This document shows, in pieces, positions 8,176-18,052 of a DNA stretch of 64,000 nt. Both the position numbers and the translations under genes were made by a program. This DNA comes from Altererythrobacter sp. XM-24bin4. GTDB taxonomy: Bacteria > Pseudomonadota > Alphaproteobacteria > Sphingomonadales > Sphingomonadaceae. The notes beneath the pieces were generated by a model. The model did no database searches, was not told where the DNA came from, and saw only the letters and a list, made by a program, of their open reading frames with translations. The DNA lies in assembly GCA_003149575.1 (NCBI GenBank), contig QCWG01000001.1, positions 1,331,183 to 1,395,182 of the forward strand. Reading direction: 5' to 3'. Positions within the stretch are counted from its first letter, which is position 1, and each line of letters begins with the position of its first letter.

Positions 8176-9999
8176 ATGTGCGGTATTATTGGAATAGTCG
8201 GATCGGATCCGGTCGCTGATCGACTGGTCGAAGGTCTGCGCCGAATGGAATATCGTGGTTATGACAGCGCGGGCCTGTGCACAATCAGTGATGGTGAGCT
8301 GGTGCGCCGCCGGGCATCGGGCAAACTTGCCAATCTGGTCGAGGTACTAGGCGCAGAACCGGCCGCCGGATCCGTCGGGATCGCCCACACGCGTTGGGCA
8401 ACGCATGGTGCCCCGACGACAAGTAACGCCCACCCGCACATGACCGATGAACTGGCATTGGTTCACAATGGCATTATCGAGAATTACAAGTCTCTGCGGG
8501 ATGAGCTGAAAGGTGAAAATCGCACATACAAGAGCGAAACGGATACGGAGATAGTCGCCCATCTCATTTCGGTGCGGATAGAAAACGGGCTCACACCTCA
8601 GGAGGCTGTAGCAGAGGTTTTGCCAAAGCTTCGGGGTGCTTTTTCGCTTGCAATTACGTTTCGCCGATTCCCTGATATTCTGATCGGCGCGCGATTGGGT
8701 TCACCGCTTGTTGTCGGGTACGGCGATGGTGAAATGTACCTTGGTTCTGATGCGCTGGCGCTGGCCCATCTGACTCAGCAGATTTCATACCTGGAGGAAG
8801 GTGACTGGGCAGTCATTTCGCAAGAGGGTGCAGAAATCTTCGATGCAGAAAACAATCCCGTTGAGCGCGAAACGCGCCATTCGGGTGCATCCGCTGCTGC
8901 GGTCGAGAAGGGCAATTTTCACCATTTCATGCAGAAAGAGATTTTCGAACAACCAACAGCCGTCGCGCAAACACTCACATCCTATTTGCGCCGATCAGAC
9001 AATTCAGTCGCTTTGCCGCAGTTCGATTTCGATCTTTCAGCCATCAAGCGGCTGACCATAGTTGCCTGCGGCACCTCCTATTACGCGGGTTTGGTGGCCA
9101 AATACTGGTTTGAGCATTTTGCGAAGCTCCCGGTCGACGTGGATGTTGCGAGTGAGTTCCGCTATCGCGATCCGGTGCTGGAGGATGGCGGATTGGCGCT
9201 GTTCATCTCTCAAAGCGGCGAAACTGCAGACACGCTTGCGGCGCTGCGCCATTGCAAGCAGGCAAGGCAAACCATCGGCGTTGTTGTTAATGTGCCGACC
9301 AGCACGATGGCGCGTGAAGCGGACCTGCTGCTTCCGACGCATGCGGGTCCAGAAATCGGTGTGGCCTCTACTAAGGCATTCACGTGCCAATTGGCGGTGC
9401 TTGCAGCGCTTGCGGCGCATATGGCGGTGACCAAAGGTCGGATGAGCCGAGAGGAAGAGAAGGAGGTGGTTCAGCACCTGCTCGAAGTACCGGCTTCGCT
9501 CAATGCAGCCCTTGATCACGACGAGGATATTGCTGCGATGGCGCACCTAATTGCACCAGCGCGCGATGTGCTCTATCTCGGCCGTGGTCAGGACTTCCCC
9601 CTCGCAATGGAGGGGGCGCTCAAGCTGAAAGAAATCAGCTATATCCATGCCGAGGGCTATGCTTCGGGCGAGATGAAGCACGGCCCGATTGCTCTGATCG
9701 ATGAAAAGGTGCCGGTCATCGTTATCGCGCCGTCAGGACCGTTGTTTGAGAAGACAGTCTCCAACATGGAAGAGGTTCGTGCGCGCGGCGGAAAGATCGT
9801 GCTGATTTCTGATGCCAAAGGCCTGGCCGAGGCTGGTGAGGGCTGCATGGCCACCATTGAAATGCCCAGGGTGCACCCGCTAATCGCACCTATGGTCTAT
9901 GCAATTCCGGTTCAGCTGCTGGCTTATCACGTTGCCTGTGTGAAGGGTACGGATATCGATCAGCCCCGCAACCTTGCCAAGTCAGTCACTGTTGAATGA
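8176..9999 (+). CDS. glmS: Glutamine-fructose-6-phosphate aminotransferase (isomerizing)
   Basis: 607 residues, the normal length for GlmS. The mature N-terminus follows Met with Cys2 (MCGIIGIVG), the glutaminase nucleophile. The N-terminal Ntn-type glutaminase domain (about 1-220) has RYSRWATHG-like TRWATHG and RGYDSAG motifs. Two SIS sugar-isomerase domains follow, with VACGTSYYA and SQSGETADTL in the first and a C-terminal DQPRNLAKSVTVE tail. It makes glucosamine-6-phosphate from fructose-6-phosphate and glutamine, the first step to UDP-GlcNAc for peptidoglycan and lipid A. Its stop overlaps the next start (ATGA). No glmS ribozyme-like leader is apparent. Confidence 0.97.
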   Translation: MCGIIGIVGSDPVADRLVEGLRRMEYRGYDSAGLCTISDGELVRRRASGKLANLVEVLGAEPAAGSVGIAHTRWATHGAPTTSNAHPHMTDELALVHNGIIENYKSLRDELKGENRTYKSETDTEIVAHLISVRIENGLTPQEAVAEVLPKLRGAFSLAITFRRFPDILIGARLGSPLVVGYGDGEMYLGSDALALAHLTQQISYLEEGDWAVISQEGAEIFDAENNPVERETRHSGASAAAVEKGNFHHFMQKEIFEQPTAVAQTLTSYLRRSDNSVALPQFDFDLSAIKRLTIVACGTSYYAGLVAKYWFEHFAKLPVDVDVASEFRYRDPVLEDGGLALFISQSGETADTLAALRHCKQARQTIGVVVNVPTSTMAREADLLLPTHAGPEIGVASTKAFTCQLAVLAALAAHMAVTKGRMSREEEKEVVQHLLEVPASLNAALDHDEDIAAMAHLIAPARDVLYLGRGQDFPLAMEGALKLKEISYIHAEGYASGEMKHGPIALIDEKVPVIVIAPSGPLFEKTVSNMEEVRARGGKIVLISDAKGLAEAGEGCMATIEMPRVHPLIAPMVYAIPVQLLAYHVACVKGTDIDQPRNLAKSVTVE

Positions 10000-10376
10000 G
10001 CGAAAAGGTCTCGGTTTCAGGCGGTTGTCATTGTGGCGCAGTGCGCTTCACGGCTGTTTCAGACCCGAACCCCGAAGTGTGGGATTGCAATTGTTCGATC
10101 TGCAGCAAGACTGCCTATGTTCACTTGTTCATCCCGCACGATGACTTCGTATTAATCGCCGCGCCTGACGCGCAAGCGCGCTATCGTTTCGGGAAGAAAG
10201 AGGCAGAACATCTCTTTTGCAGGACTTGCGGTATCAAATGCTTCTACCAGCCGCGTTCGCACCCGGATGACTGGAGCGTAAACTTGCGTTGTCTCGATGA
10301 TGCAGAGGTGCTTGCTCCCAAAATCGTGCCTTTTGACGGCAAGAATTGGGAAAAGGCGGCCGAGGGTCGAATCTGA
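9996..10376 (+). CDS. GFA (glutathione-dependent formaldehyde-activating enzyme-like) family protein
   Basis: 126 residues with the zinc-binding cysteine pattern of the GFA/CENP-V domain: GGCHCGAVRF near residues 9-18, CNCSIC around 32-37, and CRTCGIKCFYQP around 74-85. The first member was described as a glutathione-formaldehyde adduct-forming enzyme, but most family members have no proven substrate. The gene overlaps glmS by four bases and is probably co-translated with it. A small cytosolic zinc protein is all that can be stated firmly. Confidence 0.88.
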   Translation: MSEKVSVSGGCHCGAVRFTAVSDPNPEVWDCNCSICSKTAYVHLFIPHDDFVLIAAPDAQARYRFGKKEAEHLFCRTCGIKCFYQPRSHPDDWSVNLRCLDDAEVLAPKIVPFDGKNWEKAAEGRI

Positions 10377-10449
10377 AGCAATTTTGATCGTTTGGCTGAC
10401 GGGCTATTCGATTATTAGGCCTGCATTTACCGCAATATAACCTTTCCGC

Positions 10450-11234
10450 GTGAACTGCGATGGCGTGAGCGAGCACGAATCTGCCTTTGTTGACGAACCA
10501 ATGCGTTTTTCCACTGCCGCAGTTCTTGGTCTGAATGATCCGGCGGACGAGCAGTGGGCACACCTGCGCGGCATGAGGTTCGACAACGGTTTGGCCGACA
10601 CTAACAAGCGCAGGATCACCAAAGAGGAATTCCGGTACCAATTGGTTACGCCCGTTGCGTCCGGTCTGCTGTGGTCGGTCGCATTGCTGGTCTTTGCCCC
10701 AAAGGCGGGTGGCGTGGAAAGCGCCGTGGTCTGGACCATCGTGGCAGTTCTGATCACTGCTTCAACCCTGTTCTAAACGGCTGCTCCGGTCGGGATATTG
10801 GTCTTCGCCCACAAAGGCTGGAGATCGAAGTGACCGAAAGCATCTTTGTCCGCGATGCCAGTGTTGCGCGAAATGCGCTTGAGCAAGTCATGGCTCTGGG
10901 TTGCAGCGTGGCCTTGGACGACTTTGGGACAGGCTATTCTTCGCTGGGTTACATCCGCAAGCTGCGTTTCTCGACCATCAAGATTGACCGAACATTTGTG
11001 ATCGGCGCTGCACAACAAAGCGCAGAAAGCCTCGCGATTATCCGTGCGGTTGTGGCGATGGCGCAAAGTCTTGAAATGACCACCACCGCTGAAGGTGTTG
11101 AAACCCCCGAGCAAGCGAAGCTTATCCGTGAGCTAGGTTGCGACAAGATCCAGGGATACTACTTCGGCAGGCCCATGTCCGCCGAAGATGCCGGCAAGAT
11201 CTTTGCCGTGCGGCACAATCAACAACGCGCCTAA
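10450..11234 (+). pseudogene. Broken EAL-domain (cyclic-di-GMP phosphodiesterase) gene with internal deletion
   Basis: The first part (GTG 10450 to TAA 10776) encodes a soluble N-terminal stretch and two membrane helices (about LLWSVALLVFAP and VVWTIVAVLITASTLF). Right after its stop, in another frame, the sequence reads into the C-terminal half of an EAL domain: LEIEVTESIFV, ALDDFGTGYSSLGYIRKLRF, IKIDRTFV, TTAEGVETPEQ and QGYYFGRPMS, ending at 11234. The EAL signature itself and any GGDEF domain are absent. The simplest reading is one ancestral membrane-bound GGDEF-EAL gene from which the middle was deleted out of frame around 10775. Expression of either remnant is possible but neither could be a complete enzyme. 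Confidence 0.75.
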
Positions 11235-11908
11235 GCGCTGACCAGGCTTCCAATCACGCTTTCAAACAAGCGGCGGCCATTGCTGCTGCCCAGCACGTCT
11301 TCAATCGCACGTTCGGGGTGCGGCATCATGCCCAGAACATTGCCTGATGCATTGAGGATGCCCGCAATGTCACGGCGAGAGCCATTGCACGGTTCGGCGT
11401 AGCGAAACGCCACGCGACCTTCGCCCTCGATCCGGTCCAGCGTATCGTCATCCGCGAAGAAATTACCGTCGTGATGTGCCACCGGAATGCGGACAGTTTC
11501 ACCAGCTTCATAGGCGCTTGTGAACAGGGTCTGGTTGTTTTCAACCGTCAAAGGCATCGTTCGGCAGATGAAGTTCTGGCCTGCGTTGCGCATCAATGCG
11601 CCGGGCAAGAGACCGGCCTCAGTCAACACCTGGAAGCCATTGCAGACGCCGAGGACCGGCACGCCTGCTTCGGCAGCTTTCACCACCGCTTTCATGATCG
11701 GGCTCCGCGAGGCCATGGCACCAGAGCGCAAATAGTCGCCGTAGGAAAAACCGCCAGGCAGCGCGATAAAGTCGAGGCCTTGTGGCAGGGCATCGTCTCC
11801 ATGCCAGACCTGCAAGGGAGCGGTACCCGAGACTTGCTCGATCGCCACTGCCATGTCCCGATCGCAATTGGACCCCGGGAATGTGATCACAGCTGCGCGG
11901 AAAGACAT
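11231..11908 (-). CDS. purQ: Phosphoribosylformylglycinamidine synthase, glutaminase subunit PurQ
   Basis: 225 residues from ATG at 11908. Class I glutamine amidotransferase with the nucleophile motif [15 protein letters not shown] and the C-terminal catalytic His-x-Glu in MMPHPERA. It supplies ammonia to PurL in the fourth step of purine synthesis. PurQ with a separate PurS marks the three-subunit type of the enzyme; purL is not in the window. The ATG overlaps the purS stop (TGATG). Its stop interlocks with that of the convergent EAL pseudogene by four bases. Confidence 0.96.
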   Translation of the reverse strand: MSFRAAVITFPGSNCDRDMAVAIEQVSGTAPLQVWHGDDALPQGLDFIALPGGFSYGDYLRSGAMASRSPIMKAVVKAAEAGVPVLGVCNGFQVLTEAGLLPGALMRNAGQNFICRTMPLTVENNQTLFTSAYEAGETVRIPVAHHDGNFFADDDTLDRIEGEGRVAFRYAEPCNGSRRDIAGILNASGNVLGMMPHPERAIEDVLGSSNGRRLFESVIGSLVSA

Positions 11909-12156
11909 CAGGCGGGCTCCGTCTGACCGAGCTTTTCGATCGAGTAATCCTCGATCACCATGTTGGCGAGCAGCTTCTGACACATATCATCGATGGCTGC
12001 TTCACTTGTACCATCGGCCAGATCCATTTCGATAACACGCCCGATGCGCACGTCTTCAACACCTTCGAAACCGAGCCCTTCAAGAGAATGGTGGACTGCG
12101 CGGCCTTGGGGGTCGAGAACTCCGGGCTTCAATCGAACCAGGACACGGACTTTCAT
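11908..12156 (-). CDS. purS: Phosphoribosylformylglycinamidine synthase subunit PurS
   Basis: 82 residues, a typical Pur[19 protein letters not shown] at the N-terminus, GRVIEMDL in the middle and the [10 protein letters not shown] tail. PurS dimers bridge PurQ and PurL in the formylglycinamidine ribonucleotide synthase complex. Coupled to purQ by an overlapping TGATG. About 120 bases separate it from the M16 peptidase gene upstream, enough for its own promoter, although none is clear. Confidence 0.95.
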   Translation of the reverse strand: MKVRVLVRLKPGVLDPQGRAVHHSLEGLGFEGVEDVRIGRVIEMDLADGTSEAAIDDMCQKLLANMVIEDYSIEKLGQTEPA

Positions 12157-12275
12157 GAGCAGCTCCTCTGGTGGGGCATGGCGGCTTTGCGCGTGCCCGC
12201 AATATGCGCAGCCCTATAGCGCGATGGGTGCATGTTGCAATCGTGATGCACGTGGTTGCCCACCGGCAAATGCGA

Positions 12276-15110
12276 CTATTCAGCCTGAACGCTCTTTGGA
12301 ACAACGATGATCTGCACTGCTTCATCCGGAGAGAGATAGGTTTGTGCTGCACCACGAATATCGTCCGGTGTCACTGCGCGGATCATGTCTGGTGCGTTGA
12401 AATACCGTTCCAACCGCTCCGCTTCACTCTGTGCATTGTCTGCCAGCGACATCCAGCCACCCAGCGTCTTGAGCAAATTGTCATACTGTTCGAGCAGCGG
12501 TGCGCGCGCCCTGTCAACCGTGTCTGAAACCACACTTTCGCGCAGCCCCGCGATCATTCCCATGATCGCGCTGCTCGCTGCATCAACTTGCTCATAATCA
12601 ACCGCGACATTGATATCGAATGTGCCGTAATCGCGCCATGTTCGCGACAGTGAACTGTTCGCGCCAGGTGAATAGGCCTGGCCAAGCTCTTCGCGGAGCA
12701 CTTCTTGCAAGCGGATTTGGACAACGCGGGCAAGCAGGCTCAGACGAATGTTTTCTGCATGGTCGGTATCGTCGGTGGTGGGCCAGACAATCCGGATAAG
12801 CGCCTGATCTGGCTCGCCAGAATGCGTGATGATGCGCGTTTCACGATCTGCGGTGAAAGTACGTTCACGAGCTTCTTCGCGGGGTTGGAACTCGGCTTCG
12901 CGTTCTGGCAGCGCGCCGAATGTTGCTGCGACAGCATCGATCGCTGCTTGCTGATCAAAATCTCCAACCATGGCGATCTCGATCGCCCCATTGGCCAAAC
13001 GATCACTGATGTCTTCGCGCAACCGATCGAATGACAGCGCGTTATAAGCTTCTTCAGACTGAAGCGAGAAACGCGGATCGCCATCAGACAGGATTGCGCC
13101 GATATTGTTGCCCAGCGCCTGTCCCGGCGTCGCATCCATGCTTGCGAAGAATTGCGCGACACCTCTGCGGAAACGTTCGATCGCTTCCGGGCGATAGCCC
13201 GGGTCGGTAATCCCTGCGGTGAGCAGCTGCATCTGAAGCAAAAGATCGCGCGGGGTCGTGGTTCCGGACATCTGGAAACCCTTGTCGGCGGAAGACAACG
13301 CCAGGCGAACGCTGCGGCCCGCCAGAATGCTGACCAGTTCGTCTTGTGAATGCTTGCCCAGACCTCCGCCTGCCAGCGAACTTACCAATGCCGTGGTCAG
13401 CGGTGCGTCCTTGGTATTCAGCAGGTCGCCGCCATCGAGCTGCACACGGAACTGAATGCGATCCTCGTTGATATCGGTCTGTTTCAAATTGAGCATTACG
13501 CCATTGGCGAAGCGGATCATGCGGATGCCGAGCCGTTCCTCTGTCTCGTCGGAAACGATGTCACCCCGAGTGCCAAAATACTGATAGGCGAATTCTGCCA
13601 TTTCAGCGAATTCAGGCGCGGTAATCACTGCCGCTTCAACCTCTGCCCATGCGGAGGTTAGCCCTTCCGCGCCACCTTCTGGCTCTGTCCGGCCTTGATA
13701 CCGTATCAACGGGTCAGTCAGCTCAGCCGTATCCGCCAGCACGGCTGCGAATGCGACCTCCGGCGTAATCTCATCAGCGAAAGCTTCAAAGCGATCCAGT
13801 GAGCTTTCCGGTGTGGAGGGGACATTCTCCTCTTGCACCAGACCAAGTGCGGCAGAGACCAATGCACCATTGCTGCGCGTATTCGCAGAACGAGCGCTGT
13901 TCTCAATGCTTGTGCGCAGACGTGCGACTTGCTCGGCGACCTCGGCTTCGCTGAAACCGTACTGCAACGCCTTGCGCAGCTCTGTTCCGGCAGCAATCAT
14001 TCCGCTGCGCCATTCGTTATCTGAAGTGGTGACAGTCAGGCTCGTAGAGCGTGCTTCCTCGAACAGATCGCTCGTGCCAAAACTTGCCGCTCTGAAAGGT
14101 GCGTTTTCTGCCCGCGCGAGTGTCGCTAGACGCCGGTTGATTATGCCGTAACCAACCTCTCGCAGCAGGTTCTGTTGGCGATTTGCGACCGTGTCTTTAC
14201 GCTCTTCCCAAGGTGCGTATCGCGTGACGGAGACGGTTTCGTTGAGCGCCTGGTCAACATAGATGTCGGTTTCATTGGTACGGGTGATGTCGACTGGCCC
14301 GGTGATTGGATCGGTTCGCTCTGCGCCACCCTGCCAGTCAGCAAACCAGTGCTTCACGCGGTCTTCGAGCAGTTCCTCTGGGTAATCGCCAACGATCACC
14401 AGCACTGCGTTTTCAGGCACATAAGTGCGTTCGTAAAAGCCGCGCAAATGCTCTGCGTCGGCATTCTCGAGCACCTCCAACGTTCCGATCGGTACGCGCT
14501 GGACAAACCGCGCGTCCGGCGCAGCAAATTCAAAACCGTCAACAGCTGCCTTGAATGCGAAATTGTTGCGATCACGCCGTTCTGCCAAGATGATGCCGCG
14601 CTCGCGATCAACCGCTTCCTGCTCGATCAGCAATTCACTCGCGGTCTCCCGCATCAACATCAGCGCGGTTTCCAGCAAGTCCTCGTCATTGCGCGGCAGA
14701 TTGAGCATATAGAGCGTACGATCAAAGCCAGTGCTGGCATTGGTGTCTGCCCCGAACGCAAGTCCTTCACGTTCGAGCAGAGGGATCATTTCGCCTTCGG
14801 GAATCCGTTTTGAACCGTTGAACGCCATGTGTTCCACGAAGTGCGCAAGGCCGCGCTCGCTATCAGTTTCATCGAGCGAACCGGAGCCGATATACAGCCG
14901 TACCAGCGCAGTGTCTTCGGGCGTAGAGTTTTGCCGCAGTATGTAGCGCATGCCATTGTCTAGCTCGCCAAACCGGAATGCCGGGTCGACCGGAATGTCG
15001 CTGTCCTCGAATGCCCAAGCGGGCTCATCCGGCGCGCTTTCCTGCGCAAGCAACGGCGTGGGCGATAAGGCGACTGCGACAAGGGTCGCTAACGAGGCAA
15101 ACAAACGCAT
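12276..15110 (-). CDS. M16 family zinc metallopeptidase (secreted, two-domain)
   Basis: 944 residues. A signal peptide (MRLFASLATLVAVALSPTPLLA) predicts export to the periplasm. The inverted zinc motif HxxEH is present as His90-Phe-Val-Glu93-His94, with the third ligand Glu170 in the expected spacing (ERGIILAE). A second M16 domain lacking the motif follows, so this is the long, pitrilysin/PqqL-like layout. These enzymes degrade peptides in a closed chamber. It sits between purC and purS on the same strand, 63 bases after purC, although it has no known link to purine synthesis. Confidence 0.93.
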   Translation of the reverse strand: MRLFASLATLVAVALSPTPLLAQESAPDEPAWAFEDSDIPVDPAFRFGELDNGMRYILRQNSTPEDTALVRLYIGSGSLDETDSERGLAHFVEHMAFNGSKRIPEGEMIPLLEREGLAFGADTNASTGFDRTLYMLNLPRNDEDLLETALMLMRETASELLIEQEAVDRERGIILAERRDRNNFAFKAAVDGFEFAAPDARFVQRVPIGTLEVLENADAEHLRGFYERTYVPENAVLVIVGDYPEELLEDRVKHWFADWQGGAERTDPITGPVDITRTNETDIYVDQALNETVSVTRYAPWEERKDTVANRQQNLLREVGYGIINRRLATLARAENAPFRAASFGTSDLFEEARSTSLTVTTSDNEWRSGMIAAGTELRKALQYGFSEAEVAEQVARLRTSIENSARSANTRSNGALVSAALGLVQEENVPSTPESSLDRFEAFADEITPEVAFAAVLADTAELTDPLIRYQGRTEPEGGAEGLTSAWAEVEAAVITAPEFAEMAEFAYQYFGTRGDIVSDETEERLGIRMIRFANGVMLNLKQTDINEDRIQFRVQLDGGDLLNTKDAPLTTALVSSLAGGGLGKHSQDELVSILAGRSVRLALSSADKGFQMSGTTTPRDLLLQMQLLTAGITDPGYRPEAIERFRRGVAQFFASMDATPGQALGNNIGAILSDGDPRFSLQSEEAYNALSFDRLREDISDRLANGAIEIAMVGDFDQQAAIDAVAATFGALPEREAEFQPREEARERTFTADRETRIITHSGEPDQALIRIVWPTTDDTDHAENIRLSLLARVVQIRLQEVLREELGQAYSPGANSSLSRTWRDYGTFDINVAVDYEQVDAASSAIMGMIAGLRESVVSDTVDRARAPLLEQYDNLLKTLGGWMSLADNAQSEAERLERYFNAPDMIRAVTPDDIRGAAQTYLSPDEAVQIIVVPKSVQAE

Positions 15111-15173
15111 GATGCATGCTTACCTGCCTCGCACAGGCTGACAAATTACTGAATCGAATAGGCTGTGGGCGGC

Positions 15174-15980
15174 CTATTTCTTGGGAAGAGGTGGCGTCCC
15201 GCGCAGGCGGCTGCGATGGCTCGACATATCGAACACTTCGCCGGGGCCGTTGTCGTCATTCTGCAGCAGGCCAAGGCGTCGCGCGACCTCTTGATAAGCT
15301 TCGCTTTCGCCGCCCAGATCGCGCCGGAAACGGTCCTTGTCGAGCTTCTCGCCTGTCTTCATATCCCAAAGACGGCAGCCGTCGGGGCTGATCTCGTCAG
15401 CCAGGATCACGCGGCTGAAATCGCCATCGAATATGCGGCCGAATTCCAGTTTGAAGTCGATCAGGCGAATATCGATCGCTGCGAACATGCCGCTCATGAA
15501 GTCATTGATGCGGATCGCCATGCTGGCGATGTCCTGCATTTCCTCCGGGCCGGCCCAGTTGAAACACGCAATGTGCTCTTCGGAAACCAGCGGATCGCCC
15601 AGAGCATCGTCTTTATAATAATATTCGATCAGAGTGTGGGGCAGGGGATCGCCTTCTTCCATACCCAACCGTTTACAGATTGAGCCTGCCGCGACATTGC
15701 GCACCACCACCTCGATCGGGATGATTTCGGCCTGCCGGACAAGTTGCTCGCGCATGTTCAAGCGGCGGATAAAGTGGGTCGGGATCCCGATATGCGCAAG
15801 GCGGGTGAACACATGTTCGCTGATGCGATTATTGATCACACCCTTGCCATTGATTGTGCCCTTTTTCTCCGCGTTGAACGCGGTCGCATCATCCTTGAAA
15901 TACTGGATGATCGTACCCGGCTCCGGGCCTTCATAAAGGATCTTGGCCTTGCCTTCGTAGATCTGGCGGCGACGCGACAT
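15174..15980 (-). CDS. purC: Phosphoribosylaminoimidazole-succinocarboxamide synthase
   Basis: 268 residues from ATG at 15980, preferred over upstream in-frame starts because it gives the canonical [25 protein letters not shown] synthetase motifs are intact: [23 protein letters not shown], the GSICKRLG stretch and [11 protein letters not shown] with [12 protein letters not shown]. It ligates aspartate to CAIR in purine biosynthesis. It is the first purine gene of the cluster purC, M16 peptidase, purS, purQ on the minus strand. Confidence 0.97.
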   Translation of the reverse strand: MSRRRQIYEGKAKILYEGPEPGTIIQYFKDDATAFNAEKKGTINGKGVINNRISEHVFTRLAHIGIPTHFIRRLNMREQLVRQAEIIPIEVVVRNVAAGSICKRLGMEEGDPLPHTLIEYYYKDDALGDPLVSEEHIACFNWAGPEEMQDIASMAIRINDFMSGMFAAIDIRLIDFKLEFGRIFDGDFSRVILADEISPDGCRLWDMKTGEKLDKDRFRRDLGGESEAYQEVARRLGLLQNDDNGPGEVFDMSSHRSRLRGTPPLPKK

Positions 15981-16128
15981 GGGCTTTGCTTTCTTGCTGC
16001 AAAAATACATGCGCCCCGGCTGGCCTTGCAAATGCGCAAAAGGGCGACCGGGGCGAGAGTGGTTACCATAGTCGGAAGCGGGCGAATTGGCAATCTTGCC
16101 GTATCGGTCTGCGCACAGAGAAAGGGAG

Positions 16129-16204
16129 TGGTGCCTCGGGGCGGGATCGAACCACCGACACTACGATTTTCAGTCGTATGCTCTACCAACTGAGCTACCG
16201 AGGC
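16129..16204 (-). tRNA. tRNA-Phe (GAA)
   Basis: The minus strand folds as a standard 76-base tRNA: acceptor stem GCCTCGG pairing with CCGAGGC, D arm GCTCAGTTGGTAGAGC, anticodon arm TACGA-CTGAAAA-TCGTA with anticodon GAA, and T arm GGCGG-type stem around GTTCGATCC. The discriminator is A and the CCA end is encoded. It lies 123 bases downstream of yacG and may be transcribed with the infA-maf-RNase-yacG genes. Confidence 0.97.
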
Positions 16205-16327
16205 ATCGCTGCGGCGCGGGTGCCTTGAAACACCGGCGAGCGAGTGAGAGCGCGCCTATGGCGAAGGTGCGCGGGCTTGGCAAGGGGTATTTGGGAAGGA
16301 AATGGCGGATTTTCCCGGAGCGCGGCT

Positions 16328-16516
16328 TCAGTCGCGCTCTTCGCGGATGATCTCTCCCGCGATTTCTTCCGGAGCTGCTGGTCGGCCGGGCAAGGCATAG
16401 CCGTCGCCGAACCACTTCGCCAGATCACGGTCTTTGCACCGGCTGGAACAAAAGGGCGTGAATTCCTCGGTTCGTGGTCGCTTGCAGATGGGGCAGGGTT
16501 TGGAAGATTTGCTCAT
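16328..16516 (-). CDS. yacG: DNA gyrase inhibitor YacG-type zinc protein
   Basis: 62 residues with the YacG C4 zinc site: CPICKRPRTEEFTPFCSSRCKDRDLAKWF. E. coli YacG binds GyrB and blocks DNA binding. The start overlaps the RNase E/G-like gene by four bases, showing an operon. The C-terminal tail is acidic and Pro/Ala-rich and differs from the enteric protein. Confidence 0.93.
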   Translation of the reverse strand: MSKSSKPCPICKRPRTEEFTPFCSSRCKDRDLAKWFGDGYALPGRPAAPEEIAGEIIREERD

Positions 16517-17472
16517 GACCCAATTACTTGCGCACTTGGCGCTTCAAGCGCAAGGCCGGGATCGGGTTCTACGCGCAATTCACGACCCGTGCGCCTGCGC
16601 AATTCATCTAGCCATTCGGGTTTGAGCTTGGCTTTGATCGCCGGGTGGACGGTGAGCAGGGTTACGCCTGCGCCTTCGGCCCGCTCGGCAACGCGCAGGG
16701 CATAGCGGGCGCACATGCCGGTGCGTGAAGAAGCGAATCGGTGAACCAATGATGGTCCCACTAGCCGTGCGACGATCTGTACAAAGCCAAATCCGTTCAT
16801 TGCGGTGCGCTCATGCGGCCAGTGATCGAGTGCTTTCGCCAGAGCGCTATCGACTGCCTTGCGATCTGATTTTGCTTCGATGGTAGGGAAGTCTATCCCG
16901 ATATTCCCGCCAAGATCAAACCACGCCAAGCCCTGTGCAATCGCTGGGATAGCCGCGAGCGAGAGTTCTTTGGGCGACCCTTCGCCATCAATGTCGATCA
17001 ACGTCATCGCCGGGGTCGCACTGAAGATCGCTGATCCGCCTGCGAAATCGACCTGACCAGAGGACGCTGTGTGCCAGATATCTTCCCACAATCCGGAAGG
17101 GAACCCCGGCATGGCGCGAGCATCGAGCCCGTCAAATGACGAATTCTTGCCGTGCTGGAGGCCGTCAGTCACGCGCCCTTGGGCAAGTTTCGTGCGACCG
17201 ATCTCTGCAATGGGCGGGCGAGTGATCGCCACTTCGACCATGCTGCCTTCGGTTACCTCTTTAGGGATGCGATCAAGCAGGATTTGCGAGCCAGTTTGTG
17301 TTACCGCAGTGCCGCGGCTCGATCCGGCGGCGCGCGACACCAGCTTCGCTTCAACTATCTGTCCCGCGAATATCTCGCCGGGCCAGTGAAGCTTTGCTGC
17401 GAGCACCCTTTCGCCTTCGACCAGCATCGCGCGATCTTCACCGATGCCATACTCGATCAGCCACTCAGCCAA
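16513..17472 (-). CDS. Ribonuclease E/G family protein, short form
   Basis: 319 residues with an N-terminal region resembling the S1-like start of RNase G (EYGIGEDRAMLVEGERVLAAKL) and later segments matching the catalytic core (ALTLIDIDGEG-like TLIDIDGEGSP, WFDLGGNIGIDFP). It lacks the length of full RNase E or G (about 490 residues or more) and has no visible zinc-link CPxCxGxG motif. Such short members are common between maf and yacG in alphaproteobacteria. The conserved acidic residues Asp in DIDGEG and DLGGNIGIDF suggest an active Mg-dependent site, but RNA substrates are unknown. Confidence 0.85.
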   Translation of the reverse strand: MAEWLIEYGIGEDRAMLVEGERVLAAKLHWPGEIFAGQIVEAKLVSRAAGSSRGTAVTQTGSQILLDRIPKEVTEGSMVEVAITRPPIAEIGRTKLAQGRVTDGLQHGKNSSFDGLDARAMPGFPSGLWEDIWHTASSGQVDFAGGSAIFSATPAMTLIDIDGEGSPKELSLAAIPAIAQGLAWFDLGGNIGIDFPTIEAKSDRKAVDSALAKALDHWPHERTAMNGFGFVQIVARLVGPSLVHRFASSRTGMCARYALRVAERAEGAGVTLLTVHPAIKAKLKPEWLDELRRRTGRELRVEPDPGLALEAPSAQVIGS

Positions 17473-18037
17473 TGTTGAATCCAGCGGTTTTGAGCAGCGC
17501 GCGGGTCTCGAACAGGGGAAGGCCGACTACGCCAGAGTGACTGCCCTGAATCCATGCGATCAGCCCTTCAGCTATGCCCTGGATCGCATAGCCACCAGCC
17601 TTGCCCTCCCACTCACCGCTGGCGAGATAGGCGGCGATTTCGGCTTCGCTCAACCGTTTGAAGCGTACGATGGTCTCGCTTAGCTTCTCGTGCAGGGCGC
17701 CATCGGAAGATTTCAGCGCAATCGCGGACAGTACGCGGTGCCTCCGCCCCGACAACAGCTCAAGGCACTGGCGTGCGGTTGCTTCATCTTCGGCTTTCGG
17801 CAGAATGCGGCGCCCGGCCGCGACGACGGTGTCTCCTGCCAGAATGTGCCCGTTGCCAGACACTGCCATCGCTTTCTCGCGCGCCATGCGCTTGGCATAG
17901 TCGCGCGGAAGCTCGCTCCTTAACGGAGTCTCGTCGATCTCTGCGGGAGAGACTGCATCAGGGACCACGCCCAGACGCGCGAGCAACTCGCGGCGACGTG
18001 GACTGGCAGATCCAAGTATCAGGATGGGCGCGCTCAT
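17465..18037 (-). CDS. maf: Maf-like nucleoside triphosphate pyrophosphatase
   Basis: 190 residues. The Maf signature SASPRRRELLARLGV is at the N-terminus, followed by EIDETPL, ILAGDTVV with the catalytic Asp, and QGIAEGLIAWIQGSHSGVVGLPL. Family members hydrolyse dTTP/UTP or modified nucleotides to monophosphates and are linked to septum control in some bacteria. Overlaps the RNase gene by 8 bases and follows infA by 15 bases, so it belongs to the same operon. Confidence 0.95.
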   Translation of the reverse strand: MSAPILILGSASPRRRELLARLGVVPDAVSPAEIDETPLRSELPRDYAKRMAREKAMAVSGNGHILAGDTVVAAGRRILPKAEDEATARQCLELLSGRRHRVLSAIALKSSDGALHEKLSETIVRFKRLSEAEIAAYLASGEWEGKAGGYAIQGIAEGLIAWIQGSHSGVVGLPLFETRALLKTAGFNIG

Positions 18038-18052
18038 ATCCGAGCAGCGCGC

